DNA of 64,000 bases from Rhodococcus qingshengii JCM 15477 (GCF_023221595.1 NZ_CP096567.1:62001-126000); one strand, 5' to 3'; numbered from the stretch's first letter, positions 1-8,612 are shown. Notes: generated by a model from the sequence alone, not told the origin. A program made the numbers and translations.

Positions 1-920
1 TCAACGGAGGAGAGGATACGAGCGGGGAACAGCGTGCCAGCCTGAATCAGCAGTACGAACTCGGTGATGACGTTTCCAATAATGAATCATTCGAACAGAT
101 GATTCTCTCGAATCTGTCCGCGTCAGGGATCCAAAATGGCCGAAAGTCAGAGCGTATGGAGCTTGAGGCTCTAGAACCTTACGCAGGACAGTTCGTACAG
201 GCAGTAGCAGCGCAGAGCACCGAGTCTGGTGAGGCACCTCTGCGGGTCGGGTTGGCGATAGGTCCGCAGTATGGGACGGTTTCACCGCGGTTCGTGAAAG
301 ATGCTGCCCGCGAGGCGATCACAGCCGGCGATATCGATGTCCTCGCAGTACTCGCATTTGCATTCGATCCAGCTGCAAGCGGCGTCAAGACAGTAGACGG
401 TGGTGGCGACCTGGAGAAGACTGACGACTTCGCGGAAGTAGCAGCCTCACGGAACCTGGGCCGGTTACCTGTCCTGTTCGTGCGAATGAATGCCGACCTG
501 CTCATGGGTGACGAACTCAAAAAAACCGGCGCCGGGAACTTGTTCATGGTGTTCGGTGAGCCGGACATCGAACTGAACGTCGATGGTGACACCGTGGTAG
601 TAGACCTGCTCGGCGTCGATGTCTACGACCCAAACACAGGGAAAGTTCGCACCCATGATACTTCGCAGATTGCCTTGTGGATGATCGACAGCGACTACAA
701 CTCGGAGTCATTTTTCGTCCGGCATTGCTACTTCACCGGCGGGAGCAAGCCCTATGAACAGCTGCAACGGTCACTTAAAGCTGATATTGACGCGGAGGCG
801 TGGGATTCACTGTACTCCACGACGTCACGACCGTTCCCGAAGCCCAGTACTGGACGAATCGCAGTGAAAGTGATCAACGACTATGGCGACGAAGTCATGA
901 AGATCTTCGAAGTCGAGTAG
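1..920 (+). CDS. C-terminal part of a large adenine-type DNA methyltransferase
   Basis: The frame is already open at base 3 and has no start before the window edge, so this is the 3' part of a longer gene that ends in TAG at 918-920. The visible ~305 residues include a VGLAIGPQYGTVS segment and an LLMGDELKKTGAGNLF segment. I recognise these from the C-terminal region of large actinobacterial site-specific (type III Mod-like) DNA methyltransferases, which lies after the catalytic core. The SAM-binding and DPPY motifs would be upstream, outside the window, so catalysis cannot be judged. A hairpin terminator follows directly. A restriction or helicase partner would be expected upstream. Family recognition is from memory of the sequence pattern and is moderately sure; that the gene is real and cut by the window edge is clear. 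Confidence 0.6.
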   Translation, partial: NGGEDTSGEQRASLNQQYELGDDVSNNESFEQMILSNLSASGIQNGRKSERMELEALEPYAGQFVQAVAAQSTESGEAPLRVGLAIGPQYGTVSPRFVKDAAREAITAGDIDVLAVLAFAFDPAASGVKTVDGGGDLEKTDDFAEVAASRNLGRLPVLFVRMNADLLMGDELKKTGAGNLFMVFGEPDIELNVDGDTVVVDLLGVDVYDPNTGKVRTHDTSQIALWMIDSDYNSESFFVRHCYFTGGSKPYEQLQRSLKADIDAEAWDSLYSTTSRPFPKPSTGRIAVKVINDYGDEVMKIFEVE

Positions 921-943
921 TACACCTAGAGAAAGTGACGGGC

Positions 944-969
944 AGCTCCACTTTCGGTGGAGTTTCCTT
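944..969 (+). terminator. Rho-independent-like terminator after the methyltransferase
   Basis: Perfect 6-bp stem CTCCAC (946-951) and GTGGAG (957-962) with a 5-base loop, extended by a G:T and an A:T pair, followed by TTTCCTT. It lies 25 bp after the methyltransferase stop codon. Confidence 0.6.
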
Positions 970-1225
970 ATCTCTATCAGTCACCTTCGTCAGTCGCATT
1001 TCGATCTTGATCGGGTATGTCAGTTTCAGAAGACTGCTGCATTAAGTCAGAATTACTGTGCACGAACATGCACTACTGTTTCGACGAGTCGATACTAATG
1101 CCAGGCTGTTGCCTTCTCCATCGCGCGGCTTGTTCGAGGGTCCTTAATGAATGCCCGCCAATCGTGGATGGTGCGGGGCCTCCACGTTGCCAGCTCCGGG
1201 ATCGGTGGATAATAGTCACGCCCGT

Positions 1226-1510
1226 TCAGACCGAATGGGACGGACATCCTATGAACCCAGCTTTGCTGGCATAAGTATATTTTATAGCAACCAACTGGAC
1301 ATTTCGGTTATAGACTGAAATATTGACCTCCAGCGAATCATCAATTTTTCCCGACGCTGCAACCAAGTCAAAGTTTACCAATAATTCGATGAAGTAACCG
1401 TCATTTTCGTAGACAGCAAATAAATCTTCTAATTCGATACCCAACCTATCTTCTAGTGCGTCCATTCGTTCAATGCGATCTGTTAGTTCAATGCTGATAT
1501 CTTTTGCCAT
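1226..1510 (-). CDS. Hypothetical acidic protein, low-GC gene
   Basis: A 94-residue reading frame starting MAKDISIELTDRIERMDALE, with GGAGAG 7-8 bases before the ATG, which supports this start. The gene is clearly richer in A and T than its surroundings, which suggests separate acquisition. The first ~80 residues have a balanced acidic composition with alternating hydrophobic residues. The last dozen residues look like read-through past a break, so the 3' end may be truncated. I do not recognise a family. No partner gene is visible on the same strand nearby. Confidence 0.45.
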   Translation of the reverse strand: MAKDISIELTDRIERMDALEDRLGIELEDLFAVYENDGYFIELLVNFDLVAASGKIDDSLEVNISVYNRNVQLVAIKYTYASKAGFIGCPSHSV

Positions 1511-2030
1511 TGCAATCTCTCCATTCAGCGTTGGTCGGGCGCAATTTTGCTATTGATGCGGACTGGAGACTTCTCCCTCACGGAAACTGCTACAGGGGTG
1601 GGCCCACGACATACATGCGGATGGCTAACCATGCAGGCAACCGCTCAAGCGGGGCCCAGGACGATCTCTGCAGTCGATCGGCTCCGATTTTCCGCTTCTC
1701 CGAACGACGTTTCATAAACGCTCTTGGTCTCAACAGGTCAACGCATCATGCAGCGTAGCGGGCGGCCCCGAGGATTCTGCTGTTCATGGGAGCGGCATAA
1801 GCGATCGGAGCCCTACATCACCAATTGACGCTCGTGGAAAGTTCACCGATCCGAGCGATCACGCTACCGGTATGAGGGTCGAGTCAGACGGCTGTTCCGT
1901 CGATCTGCCGCGGCACCAGCAGATAGCGACCTTGTGAGGGCCACTGGACGAATGGCATGACCCCAGTCAAGTGACCCGCAAGTTATGAGAATCCTTCCGC
2001 CCTGATCAAGGGCATGGAAGGCTGCAACTC
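1511..2030. other. No convincing gene; left flank of an IS fragment
   Basis: The open frames here are short, arginine-rich and lack ribosome sites. The last ~60 bases before 2031 look like the untranslated leader of the IS3-type orfA fragment that follows. I could not define the left end of that older element. Confidence 0.4.
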
Positions 2031-2187
2031 ATGGCTGGACGTAAACGGCACACTCCCGAACAGATCATCCGCAAACTGCGCCAAGGCGACGAACTCGCCG
2101 CCACAGGCGCCGACGTCGAGGAAATCGCCCGACAACTCGACGTCTCCGTGCCGACGCTCTACAACTGGCGCAAGCAGTACGGCGGTA
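2031..2187 (+). pseudogene. IS3-family orfA fragment (N-terminal HTH only)
   Basis: Codes for MAGRKRHTPEQIIRKLRQGD and about 32 further residues, ending ...NWRKQYGG. This is the N-terminal helix-turn-helix half of an IS3-family OrfA (IS407-like style). The frame then runs straight into the left inverted repeat of the next IS element at 2188. The missing second half (a leucine-zipper region and OrfB) does not resume after that element at 3522. So this was not a simple insertion into an intact copy: either the rest was deleted or the two elements were brought together by rearrangement. The fragment has a fair ribosome site (AAGG) but no expected function. Confidence 0.7.
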
Positions 2188-2238
2188 TGAACCGTGCCGG
2201 GTTTGATGCCGCATCCGTTTTTGTGAAGGATGCAGATC

Positions 2239-2550
2239 ATGCCCAAGCGTTACCCGCCCGAGCAACGTGAGCGAGCCGTCAGGATGGTCCTCGATCACCT
2301 CGACGAATATCGGTCCGTCTACTCCGCATGTCAGGTGATAGGCCCGAAACTCGGTATCGGCGCCGAATCGCTGCGGAACTGGACCAAGCAAGCCCAGATT
2401 GATGCCAACCAAGTTCCCGGTGCTACGTCTGCGGAACAGCAACGCATCAAAGATCTCGAGCGTGAGAACCGAGAACTCAAGGAAGCCAACGAAATTCTGA
2501 AGTCGGCATCGATTTTCTTCGCGAGGGAACTCGACCCTCGCCGCCGCTGA
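2239..2550 (+). CDS. IS3-family transposase OrfA
   Basis: About 103 residues starting MPKRYPPEQRERAVRMVLDH. The ATG at 2239 is preferred because GAAGG lies at a normal distance; the ATG at 2230 directly abuts that site. Residues ~10-60 form the DNA-binding helix-turn-helix with the GIGAESLRNWTKQAQ pattern, and residues ~65-95 are a heptad-like coiled coil (IKDLERENRELKEANEIL) for multimerisation. The end, SASIFFARELD followed by an arginine-rich tail, is the usual zone where a -1 frameshift joins OrfA to OrfB. OrfB lies in the -1 frame 20 bp downstream. In the family, OrfA alone regulates and the OrfAB fusion is the transposase. Confidence 0.92.
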   Translation: MPKRYPPEQRERAVRMVLDHLDEYRSVYSACQVIGPKLGIGAESLRNWTKQAQIDANQVPGATSAEQQRIKDLERENRELKEANEILKSASIFFARELDPRRR

Positions 2551-2570
2551 TAGTCCAGTTCATCGACGAT

Positions 2571-3494
2571 ATGCGTGCACAAAATTTCAGGGTCGAGTCG
2601 ATTTGCCGAGTGCTCACCGCACAAGGATTCCAGGTCGCCCCACGCACGTATCGCAACTGGAAAACCGCAACACCATCTGCACGGACGATCACCGACGCCC
2701 ACCTCATCGAGGAACTGCGGGCCACGATCGGCACTGCCGAAGGGCTCTACGGCCGACGAAAGATGACTGCTCACCTGCGCCGCAAAGGCCACCATGTCGC
2801 GGCCTGCACCATCGACCGCTTGATGCGCGACGAAGGACTGAACGGGGTGGTCAGAGGCCGGCAGCACCGAACTACAATTCCGGGCGGCAAGGACAGTCGG
2901 CGGGCACCCGATCTGCTCGATCGCGACTTCACCGCTGACGCTCCGAACCGCACATGGGTTACCGACTTCACCTATTGCCGAACCTGGGCTGGATTCGTCT
3001 ACGTCGCATTCGTGATCGACTGCTTCTCCCGGGCAATTGTCGGCTGGCATGCCTCCACAGTGAAGGACACGGCGATGGTCACCACGGCGTTGAAGATGGC
3101 GTTGTGGCGACGCGATCACGGTGGAAATCGGGTCGGTGACGGACTGATCCATCACAGCGATGCCGGCAGTCAATACACATCAATTTCGTTCGCAGAAACG
3201 CTTGCGCTGGAAGGAATTGCAGCTTCAATTGGAAGCGTCGGCGACGCCTACGACAACGCCCTTGCGGAGTCGACAATCGGACTGTTCAAGACAGAAGCAG
3301 TTTCCAAGAGCCGTCCGTTTCTGCAAGGGGCGATCAAGACGATCGACGACATCGAATTCGCGACGATGGAATGGGTGGATTGGTTCAATGCCCGCCGCCT
3401 GCACAGCACCTTGGACTACGTCACTCCCGACGAGTTCGAGGCCACCTATTACTCTCAACTATCGATTCTCCAGCCGGAGATGTCGCCAGCATAG
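2571..3494 (+). CDS. IS3-family transposase OrfB (DDE integrase core)
   Basis: 307 residues with the rve integrase fold. The N-terminal HTH_21 region holds GLYGRRKMTAHLRRKGH. The catalytic triad is visible as WVTDFTY (first Asp), HHSDAGSQYTS (second Asp) and DNALAESTIGLFKTE (Glu). The end, RRLHSTLDYVTPDEFE, is typical. The reading frame is -1 relative to orfA, so the active enzyme is expected from programmed frameshifting near 2510-2550. The gene is intact and the right inverted repeat begins 11 bp after its stop codon, so the element is probably still mobile. Confidence 0.93.
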   Translation: MRAQNFRVESICRVLTAQGFQVAPRTYRNWKTATPSARTITDAHLIEELRATIGTAEGLYGRRKMTAHLRRKGHHVAACTIDRLMRDEGLNGVVRGRQHRTTIPGGKDSRRAPDLLDRDFTADAPNRTWVTDFTYCRTWAGFVYVAFVIDCFSRAIVGWHASTVKDTAMVTTALKMALWRRDHGGNRVGDGLIHHSDAGSQYTSISFAETLALEGIAASIGSVGDAYDNALAESTIGLFKTEAVSKSRPFLQGAIKTIDDIEFATMEWVDWFNARRLHSTLDYVTPDEFEATYYSQLSILQPEMSPA

Positions 3495-3532
3495 GAGCGG
3501 CAAGAAACCCGGCACGGTTCAGCCAGCTGTAT

Positions 3533-3829
3533 TCACACGCGTTGATTCTCTGATAGCGAGCGGCTCACCAAATGGGGCCCTTCCACGAAGTCGTAGCCAG
3601 CCAACTCGGTCTGAACTATATCTGCGACCCACGCCGCTGCTTGAGCGAACGAAGCGTCCATCGACTGGCCATCGCCCAAACTGAAACCGCTGATGCCACG
3701 CGTTCCATTCCAGCCGATCATGACTGCATATTCGTCGCCGATGGAGAGTTCCCACACCAACAATTGAGGTTGGACGTCACGTCCGTAGCGAAAACAACGC
3801 AGGTCACGGGCAGAACACTGCTGCCTCAT
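3533..3829 (-). pseudogene. Fragment of an unrecognised small protein
   Basis: Minus-strand frame with the stretch LVWELSIGDEYAVMIGWNGT, then DGQSMDASFAQAAAWVADIV. The composition and alternation look like a real folded protein, perhaps an immunity-type protein. The last ~14 residues (from VEGP) look foreign and the frame ends close to the right end of the IS3 element, so the C terminus was probably lost at that junction. I found no convincing ribosome site at the first Met. I do not recognise the family. Confidence 0.4.
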
Positions 3830-3850
3830 GGGTGAACTTTTGGGCTACGC

Positions 3851-4200
3851 TGTGACTCTCGGGATTGTTTGGCACATTCTTCCCTGAATTATTTGGCACG
3901 GCGGTAGCCGCCAGACACTCTCACCTTGGGATCCTCGGTCGAGTAGGAGGCGGGAGGTATCTCGGCCTTCTCACTGTGTCGGGATCCGCCAACCCGGCAT
4001 CCTCAGAGCCTCCGAACAACTCCTCGACGCGGCGACTGTTGAGAAAACCACTGATCAACTGCCACAGTTCATCCGCGAACGCCGGGGCTTCTGGACCGAC
4101 CAAGCGCAGCAAGAACACGAACGCATCATCATCATCGAGCGCGGCCACGATGCCGTGCTCGGCGATCGCCCCCGCATCATCGGGGTACACCCCACTCAGG
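3851..4200. repeat. ~350-bp diverged repeat, copy 1 (other copy 33833-34192)
   Basis: The two segments align along their whole length, from the TGTGA.TCTCGG end through TTCTTCC(C)TGAATTATTTGG to CAGGAACTCCAGCC. They differ by scattered substitutions and small gaps. The motif GRATTRTTTGGCAC occurs twice in copy 1, about 25 bp apart. Confidence 0.8.
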
Positions 4201-4205
4201 AACTC
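3921..4205 (-). pseudogene. C-terminal part of an unrecognised protein, present twice in the window
   Basis: The minus strand encodes EFLSGVYPDDAGAIAEHGIV, an acidic run of Asp, then LLRLVGPEAPAFADELWQLI and SGFLNSRRVEELFGG. The 33.8-34.2 kb copy has the same protein but lacks one base in the PEAPAF codons, so it is frameshifted there. The frame is open above the GTG at 4190 without a clear ribosome site, so the N terminus is probably missing and this copy is also a remnant. I cannot name a family. Confidence 0.45.
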
Positions 4206-4210
4206 CAGCC

Positions 4211-4480
4211 TTCGGCACCAGCATCACTGTCCAGTGGGATGTCAACATGCTGTCCACATTCGTTCTCGCACGCGAAGGCGTCGTCGAGCGTCGGTTCGAG
4301 CTCGGCCGAATTGCGGATCCGTCCGATCAGACAAGTCTTGAAGGCTATCTCGACGAGGAACTGGGACTTGACTGGGAACAATGGATGTCTGCCGGTGTGT
4401 GCCTCCAGGCCCGAATTGCAGGGGTGACGTCACTGTCCGAAATGCCGATCGAACCCATGATCACCGAAACCTGCACATAA
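4211..4480 (+). pseudogene. DUF6461-like protein fragment
   Basis: The frame reads FGTSITVQWDVNMLSTFVLA, then a region RRFELGRIADPS and DEELGLDWEQW, and ends in TAA at 4478-4480. The W-(N/D)-V-N ... F-(x)-A-R-(D/E)-G pattern followed by a charged strand resembles DUF6461 proteins of actinomycetes, which often lie in immunity-type gene clusters. The N-terminal part is missing: the frame starts abruptly at the end of the repeated 3' remnant. The family assignment is tentative. Confidence 0.4.
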
Positions 4481-4713
4481 CCCCCACCACACCAGTCGGA
4501 AGAAGCTCGAAAGTGACCATCGAACGACACCAATCAGTCATCGACACCGACTATCACCAGTTCATGATCGAAGCAGGCCCGCTGCGATGTCAAGGGACAG
4601 TAGGAACTGCCCAGGGGCGGTCGTGAGACCTGCCCGCTGACGGTCACGAGAACTGCCCGGTGGTGGCCATGGGATCTGCCCAGTGGGCTTGCGGCCACCA
4701 CCGACCAGAGCAC

Positions 4714-5508
4714 TCAGCTCAAGGGACTCACCCCTCGGCCGGCGAGTGCCTGGGTAAGTCGCACGGAGTCTCCGCTGGTCTGGCACACGTGGGCGTGGTG
4801 CAGTAGCCGGTCGACGGTGGCGGTCGCCAGCGTCTTGGGCATCAGCTCGTCGAACCCGGACGGGTGCAGGTTCGAGCTGATCGCGACCGACCGCTTCTCG
4901 TAGGCGGCGTCGACGAGCCGGTAGAGCCCCTCGGCGGCATCCTGGGCGACCGGCAACAGGCCGATGTCGTCGACGACAACGAGATCGGCGCGCAGCACAC
5001 GGGCGATGGCCTTGGACACCGTGTCGTCGGCACGATGGCGGCGCAGCAGGACCCCGAGGTCTTCCAGGGTGAACCAGGCGACCTTCAACCCGGCCTCGAC
5101 GGCTTGGTGACCGAGTGCCTCCAGTAGGAACGTCTTCCCGGTCCCCGACGGCCCGCACACGACGAGGTTTTCCCGACGGTGGACCCATTCCAGGGTGCGG
5201 AGTGCCTGCTGGGTCGGTGCCGGGATCGAGGATGCCTCGGGCTGCCACGCATCGAACGTCTTCCCGGTCGGGAACCCCGCAGCCGCCCTGCGGGTGGCCA
5301 GTGCGGAGCGTTCCCTTCCGGCGACCTCCTCGGCGAACAGAGCCTTGAGCACCTCGGCGGGCTCCCAGCGTTGGGCCTTCGCGGTCGCGACGACCTCCGG
5401 TGCGTGGCGACGGATGTGGGGCAGCCGAAGCCGCCGCAAGAGGTCCTCCAACTCGGCCGGCAACGGCGGCGCGGACGCCATCGATGGTGTGGTGGTCTTG
5501 GTCGTCAT
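4714..5508 (-). CDS. istB: IstB-like ATP-binding transposition helper (IS21 copy 1)
   Basis: 264 residues. Walker A is GPSGTGKT and Walker B is LVVVDDIG, followed by the sensor region SSNLHPSGFDE, the standard IstB/DnaC-type AAA+ layout. In IS21 elements IstB stimulates transposition and controls target choice together with IstA. The ATG at 5508 overlaps the istA stop codon (ATGA) with GAGG just upstream, so translation is coupled. A longer frame opening near 6036 is only an out-of-frame overlap with istA. The sequence is the same as the copy at 53989-54783. Confidence 0.95.
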   Translation of the reverse strand: MTTKTTTPSMASAPPLPAELEDLLRRLRLPHIRRHAPEVVATAKAQRWEPAEVLKALFAEEVAGRERSALATRRAAAGFPTGKTFDAWQPEASSIPAPTQQALRTLEWVHRRENLVVCGPSGTGKTFLLEALGHQAVEAGLKVAWFTLEDLGVLLRRHRADDTVSKAIARVLRADLVVVDDIGLLPVAQDAAEGLYRLVDAAYEKRSVAISSNLHPSGFDELMPKTLATATVDRLLHHAHVCQTSGDSVRLTQALAGRGVSPLS

Positions 5509-7049
5509 CGGGTCACCTCGTTCCCCTCGCGGCTGTCGTGCTGGCTGTCGTGCTGGCCGAGACGTGCCCATCCGGCGGTGCCCTGGGTCAGCGACCGTTC
5601 TTCGCCGGCACGGTGCTCGCCAACAGCGGGTTGCCGGGCGTGGTGGTCGAGGATCGAGGACAGATCGGCCTCGGCGAACCGGCCGTGGACGGCGGCGTGG
5701 CCGAGTGCCCAGTCGACCTCGACGGGGTCGAACAGCTTGGCCAGGCTGAGGGCTTCGGCCATCTTGACCCTCATCCGCGGCGTGCCCGCCGCAGCGGCCT
5801 CGACCAGCCACAGGCGGGCGCCCTCGCCCAGGTCGAGGAACTCGGCTTCCGCTGGGTTCTTCGCTCGCGGCTGCCGGTTCAACGGACCTTCCGGCTGCGG
5901 TGGGAAGTGCTCGTCGTTGATCCTCGGCGTGCCCGGCGTCGCGCGCGCGTGGCGGGCGACCTCGGCGGGTCCGTCCTCGCCGACGTGAACGATGACGACC
6001 TCCTCGCCGTCGCCGAGTCCTTGGGCACGAACCCACACCGTGGCGCCGAGCAGGGTGTGTGGCACCGAGTACTGGCCGGACTCGAACATCACCATCGGCG
6101 TGTTGCCCGGCACTACCCGGGTGGTGCCGAACGCGACTGTGTGCGGCTGTGTCGGGACCGGGTGTAGCCGTGTCCGCTCTTCGGCCAACATCTCGACCGG
6201 TGGCCGCTTCGTGGTCCGGTGAGCCCGGGTGTTGACCTTCTGACAGAACGCCTCACACGCCTCCTCGAGCTCGCTAAACGACGCGTACTCCTCACGCAGG
6301 TTGGTGTCCTTGGGCACCAGGTCGGCCTTGCTGATCTTCACCGACGACTCGGTGCCGCCCTTGGACGCCGGATCCGCCGGCACACAGGTGTGGACCACGA
6401 CCGAGTAGTGCTCGGCGAAGGTGACGAGCTGTCCGTTGCGGACCGGGATCCCGGCGATGTGCTCGGTCGTGACGGTCTTCTCGTTGTCGGTCAGCACGTA
6501 GGTCGGCACCCCACCCAACCGGCGGAAGGTCTGGTCCAGCGCGGCGAACACGGACGGCATGGTCTTATCGCGCAGCGCGATCACGACCCGGAACCGCGAC
6601 CACGCCAGCCACGCCACGAACAGAACCGTCTTGACGCCGTCGACGACAGGTCCGTCGCCGTAGTCGTACTGCAGCCACATCCCCGGCTCGGTGACCCAGG
6701 GCCGGTGGACCCGCACATGTCCTGACCGGTATGACTTCTTCACCGATGCGACCGCACGACGGGTGGTGCGCTCCGAACCCTTGTAGCCCATCGCGAGCAG
6801 CTTCTCGTGCGCTCTGTCGGCACGGACCTTGCCCTTGGACCGCTCGACCCACTCCTCGACCTTGGGCAGGTACTCATCGATCAACTGCGGCCGAGTCACG
6901 GCCTTGTCCAGCTCACCCCCGGCAGCACGGCGGTCCACGTAGTGCTTGACCGTGTGGTGCGAGCATCCGGCCAGCTCGCCGGCATCACGCAACGACCCTG
7001 TCAGGTCGTAGGCATCCAGGATTTCCATGATCTCCTCGGCAGACTTCAA
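5505..7049 (-). CDS. istA: IstA-like transposase (IS21 copy 1)
   Basis: 514 residues from a TTG start with GGAGGG 6 bases upstream. An N-terminal helix-turn-helix (residues ~15-40, DAGELAGCSHHTVKHYVDRR) precedes a DDE integrase core: WLQYDYGDG (first Asp), YVLTDNEKT (second Asp), and DPASKGGTESSVK (Glu). A C-terminal beta-rich domain follows (VVPGNTPMVMFESGQYSV). The gene is intact and overlaps istB, so the element should be active. The length fits the family. Confidence 0.95.
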   Translation of the reverse strand: MKSAEEIMEILDAYDLTGSLRDAGELAGCSHHTVKHYVDRRAAGGELDKAVTRPQLIDEYLPKVEEWVERSKGKVRADRAHEKLLAMGYKGSERTTRRAVASVKKSYRSGHVRVHRPWVTEPGMWLQYDYGDGPVVDGVKTVLFVAWLAWSRFRVVIALRDKTMPSVFAALDQTFRRLGGVPTYVLTDNEKTVTTEHIAGIPVRNGQLVTFAEHYSVVVHTCVPADPASKGGTESSVKISKADLVPKDTNLREEYASFSELEEACEAFCQKVNTRAHRTTKRPPVEMLAEERTRLHPVPTQPHTVAFGTTRVVPGNTPMVMFESGQYSVPHTLLGATVWVRAQGLGDGEEVVIVHVGEDGPAEVARHARATPGTPRINDEHFPPQPEGPLNRQPRAKNPAEAEFLDLGEGARLWLVEAAAAGTPRMRVKMAEALSLAKLFDPVEVDWALGHAAVHGRFAEADLSSILDHHARQPAVGEHRAGEERSLTQGTAGWARLGQHDSQHDSREGNEVTR

Positions 7050-7340
7050 GTTGTCCCTCCTCAGGGCGACGGGCGCTTCAGCACCGCCGATCGCACCTGA
7101 GGAGGGGCCTCAACCGTCGGAGCCGGTGAGGCAGACGACGTCGTGTCGGGCAGATCCCATGACCGCCACCGGGCAGGTTTCATGTCCGCCAGCGGGCAGT
7201 TTCGTGGCCGTCTCCGGGCAGAATTTCATGGCCGCCGACACTGCGAGAGCTGATCCACCGAAACCAGGGCGATTCAGAGGTTACGAAGATGTATCCGCTT
7301 GGGAAATCGATCTACGGAATCGAAGGGCTGTCAGGGCAGA

Positions 7341-7392
7341 TGAATCTGTACCTGCAGTGGGATGGGTGAATCTGTACCTGCAGTGGGATGGG
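7341..7392 (+). repeat. 26-bp tandem duplication inside a gene
   Basis: Two exact, adjacent units at 7341-7366 and 7367-7392, each starting TGAATCTGTACCTGCAGTGG. The length is not a multiple of three and creates an in-frame TGA. Removing one unit restores the reading frame through to 7431. Confidence 0.95.
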
Positions 7393-7462
7393 AAATACAA
7401 GGCCTACGCAATCCAAGGAGGGCCGCCGTGACCATCTCGGATTGACGACTGAGGACCATGAG

Positions 7463-7500
7463 GAACGCTCGGCCAGGGGTCTCTGGCTGGGCGTTCTTTA
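7463..7500 (+). terminator. Strong hairpin terminator
   Basis: GAACGCTCGGCCAG pairs with CTGGCTGGGCGTTC (one G:T and a small mismatch) around a GGGTCT loop and is followed by TTTA. It lies 32 bp after the stop codon of the interrupted gene ending at 7431. Confidence 0.75.
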
Positions 7501-7528
7501 TGAAGGTTCTACCCCTGCAAGCAATCAA

Positions 7529-7593
7529 CGCTGAGCGCCGTTCTGCGGGTTAAGGTGTGTGTTTTGACCATCGCCACGCCGGACGATCTCGGA
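7529..7593. repeat. 65-bp direct repeat, copy 1
   Basis: Starts CGCTGAGCGCC and contains GTTTTGACCATCG and CCGGACGATCTCG. About 84 percent identical by eye to 9066-9130, in the same orientation. The two copies flank the SMI1-like pseudogene and the membrane-protein pseudogene. Confidence 0.85.
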
Positions 7594-7660
7594 TACAAAT
7601 CCTCATAACGACGGGTACGGCCTTTGCGGACGCACTCGGGCAAAACGAGTGCTTCTGCTG

Positions 7661-8612
7661 CTAGTCCAGATCCCAGTCGAGATAGCCTTCGGACACTACC
7701 GGGTGGAAGGACCAGAAAGTGCTACCGTTCTCGAGGGCGGAGGCTATGTCGCCGACGAACGTGGCGAGGTTTTCCCACTGCGGTGATGAGTCGATTCCAT
7801 CCTCCCCGTAGTAGAGTCCTACCGATCCGTGGGCGGCTCCAGGTCGAAGATCGACGACAAAGAGTGAGTCGGTATTGCCAGCGATCGGAATTAATCCCTT
7901 CACGAATCGCCGTTGGAAGGTGCCGGCCTCGCCTGCATCCTCATCGGGCTGATCGGACCTCGCCTGCATCCTCATCGGGCTGATCGGACCATGCCTGAAG
8001 CATCGCTTCTCGATACGTTTGCATTTCGTCGAGAGATAAGAACGGTCCGAGTGGGGTGATCATCATCCCTCTGGTCCCGTTGTGGACTGTGTAGAAATCG
8101 ACGAGTTGTTCCGGCCACGTCAACGAGGTCGCGGCGGCGTACCGCACGCACAATTCTGCGGTCGAAGGAGCGAATTCAGTGTCCCAACCGGGCGTCGACG
8201 CGTCACACCAGGCACTTATCCGAGCCCACGACTCTCCCACCGACGTCGGCAGTACCACCTCGGATGGCACCGACTTCTTCCGCGAGGCCCGCGACTCTTC
8301 CATGGTGCGGCGGTAGTTTTCATCGCGGTAGCGCTGGGCTTCCATCGCAGCGTTGATGAGTTCGATCAGTTCCTCGTCTGGGAGGAGCACTGAAGTTGCC
8401 GCAGTCGACAGCTTGTAGGGGACAAACCGATCCGCTGCAATACCCAAACTGCAGTGTCGCGCACGTACGTCTGGCCGTTCCCTGTAGACCCCTCGAGCAG
8501 TGGCAATCATGTCTTTGAAGGCGGAACTTTCGTCGGGCGCAGACCCTTTGTACACCTCAGTCATGTTGTGCTCATTGTCGAACGTCGCTATCCAGGAAAA
8601 CATGTGCTCCAC
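7661..8612 (-). pseudogene. SMI1/KNR4 (SUKH)-type immunity-like gene, frameshifted by a 31-bp tandem duplication
   Basis: The upstream part (from 8612, or the internal ATG at 8603) encodes ~215 residues, with WPEQLVDFYTVHNGTRGM as the SMI1/KNR4-like core near residue 180. At 7927-7988 a 31-bp unit is exactly duplicated and shifts the frame. Past it the sequence continues in another frame as GEAGTFQRRFVKGLIPIAGN, DSLFVVDLRPGAAHGSVGLY and YGEDG, and ends GYLDWDLD. The G.(L/I)PIA.. ...(L/F)..DLRPG pattern is characteristic of SUKH proteins, many of which are immunity proteins for polymorphic toxins. Without the duplication the protein would be about 300 residues. No toxin gene is seen nearby. 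Confidence 0.75.
7927..7988. repeat. 31-bp tandem duplication inside the SMI1-like gene
   Basis: Exact units 7927-7957 and 7958-7988, beginning CCTCGCCTGCATCCTCATCG. The length leaves a remainder of one when divided by three, so it breaks the frame. Confidence 0.95.

Larger units (their letters stand above)
2188..3521 (+). mobile_element. Complete IS3-family insertion sequence, 1334 bp
   Basis: The element is bounded by perfect 17-bp inverted repeats: left 2188-2204 begins TGAACCGTGCCGGG, and right 3505-3521 is its exact reverse complement. It carries orfA and orfB in the -1 arrangement typical of the IS3 family. No target-site duplication is seen: the left flank reads GTA and the right flank GCC. 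That fits a rearranged or deleted target. Confidence 0.9.
4588..7240 (-). mobile_element. IS21-family element, copy 1 (2653 bp, minus orientation)
   Basis: The ends are TG...CA. The segment matches copy 2 at 52257-54909 in length and in every translated frame I compared. It is flanked by the 6-bp direct repeat CTGCGA (4582-4587 and 7241-7246). Near each end are four tandem units of about 22-26 bp built around CTGCCCG, the usual multiple terminal repeats bound by IstA. It encodes istA and istB with overlapping ATGA. The element interrupts a small gene whose frame closes when it is removed. Confidence 0.95.
4513..7431 (+). pseudogene. Small gene broken twice: by IS21 copy 1 and by a 26-bp tandem duplication
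   Basis: A GTG start at 4513 gives VTIERHQSVIDTDYHQFMIE up to 4587, where IS21 enters. With the IS and one copy of the 6-bp target duplication (CTGCGA) removed, the frame continues at 7247 as ELIHRNQGDSEVTKMYPLGK and then IYGIEGLSGQMNLYLQWDG. There a 26-bp direct duplication (7341-7392) causes a stop. With one unit removed the frame reads on as KYKAYAIQGGPP to a TGA at 7429-7431. The intact ancestor would be about 77 residues. It follows the DUF6461-like fragment on the same strand, so the two were probably one operon. Family unknown. Confidence 0.7.

Noticed and set aside
5505..6167. Long frames opposite istA and istB, and the extended frame from 6036 into istB
   Set aside because: Overlaps of the same intact IS21 genes, repeated in copy 2. 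The istB start is set by the ATGA overlap with istA.
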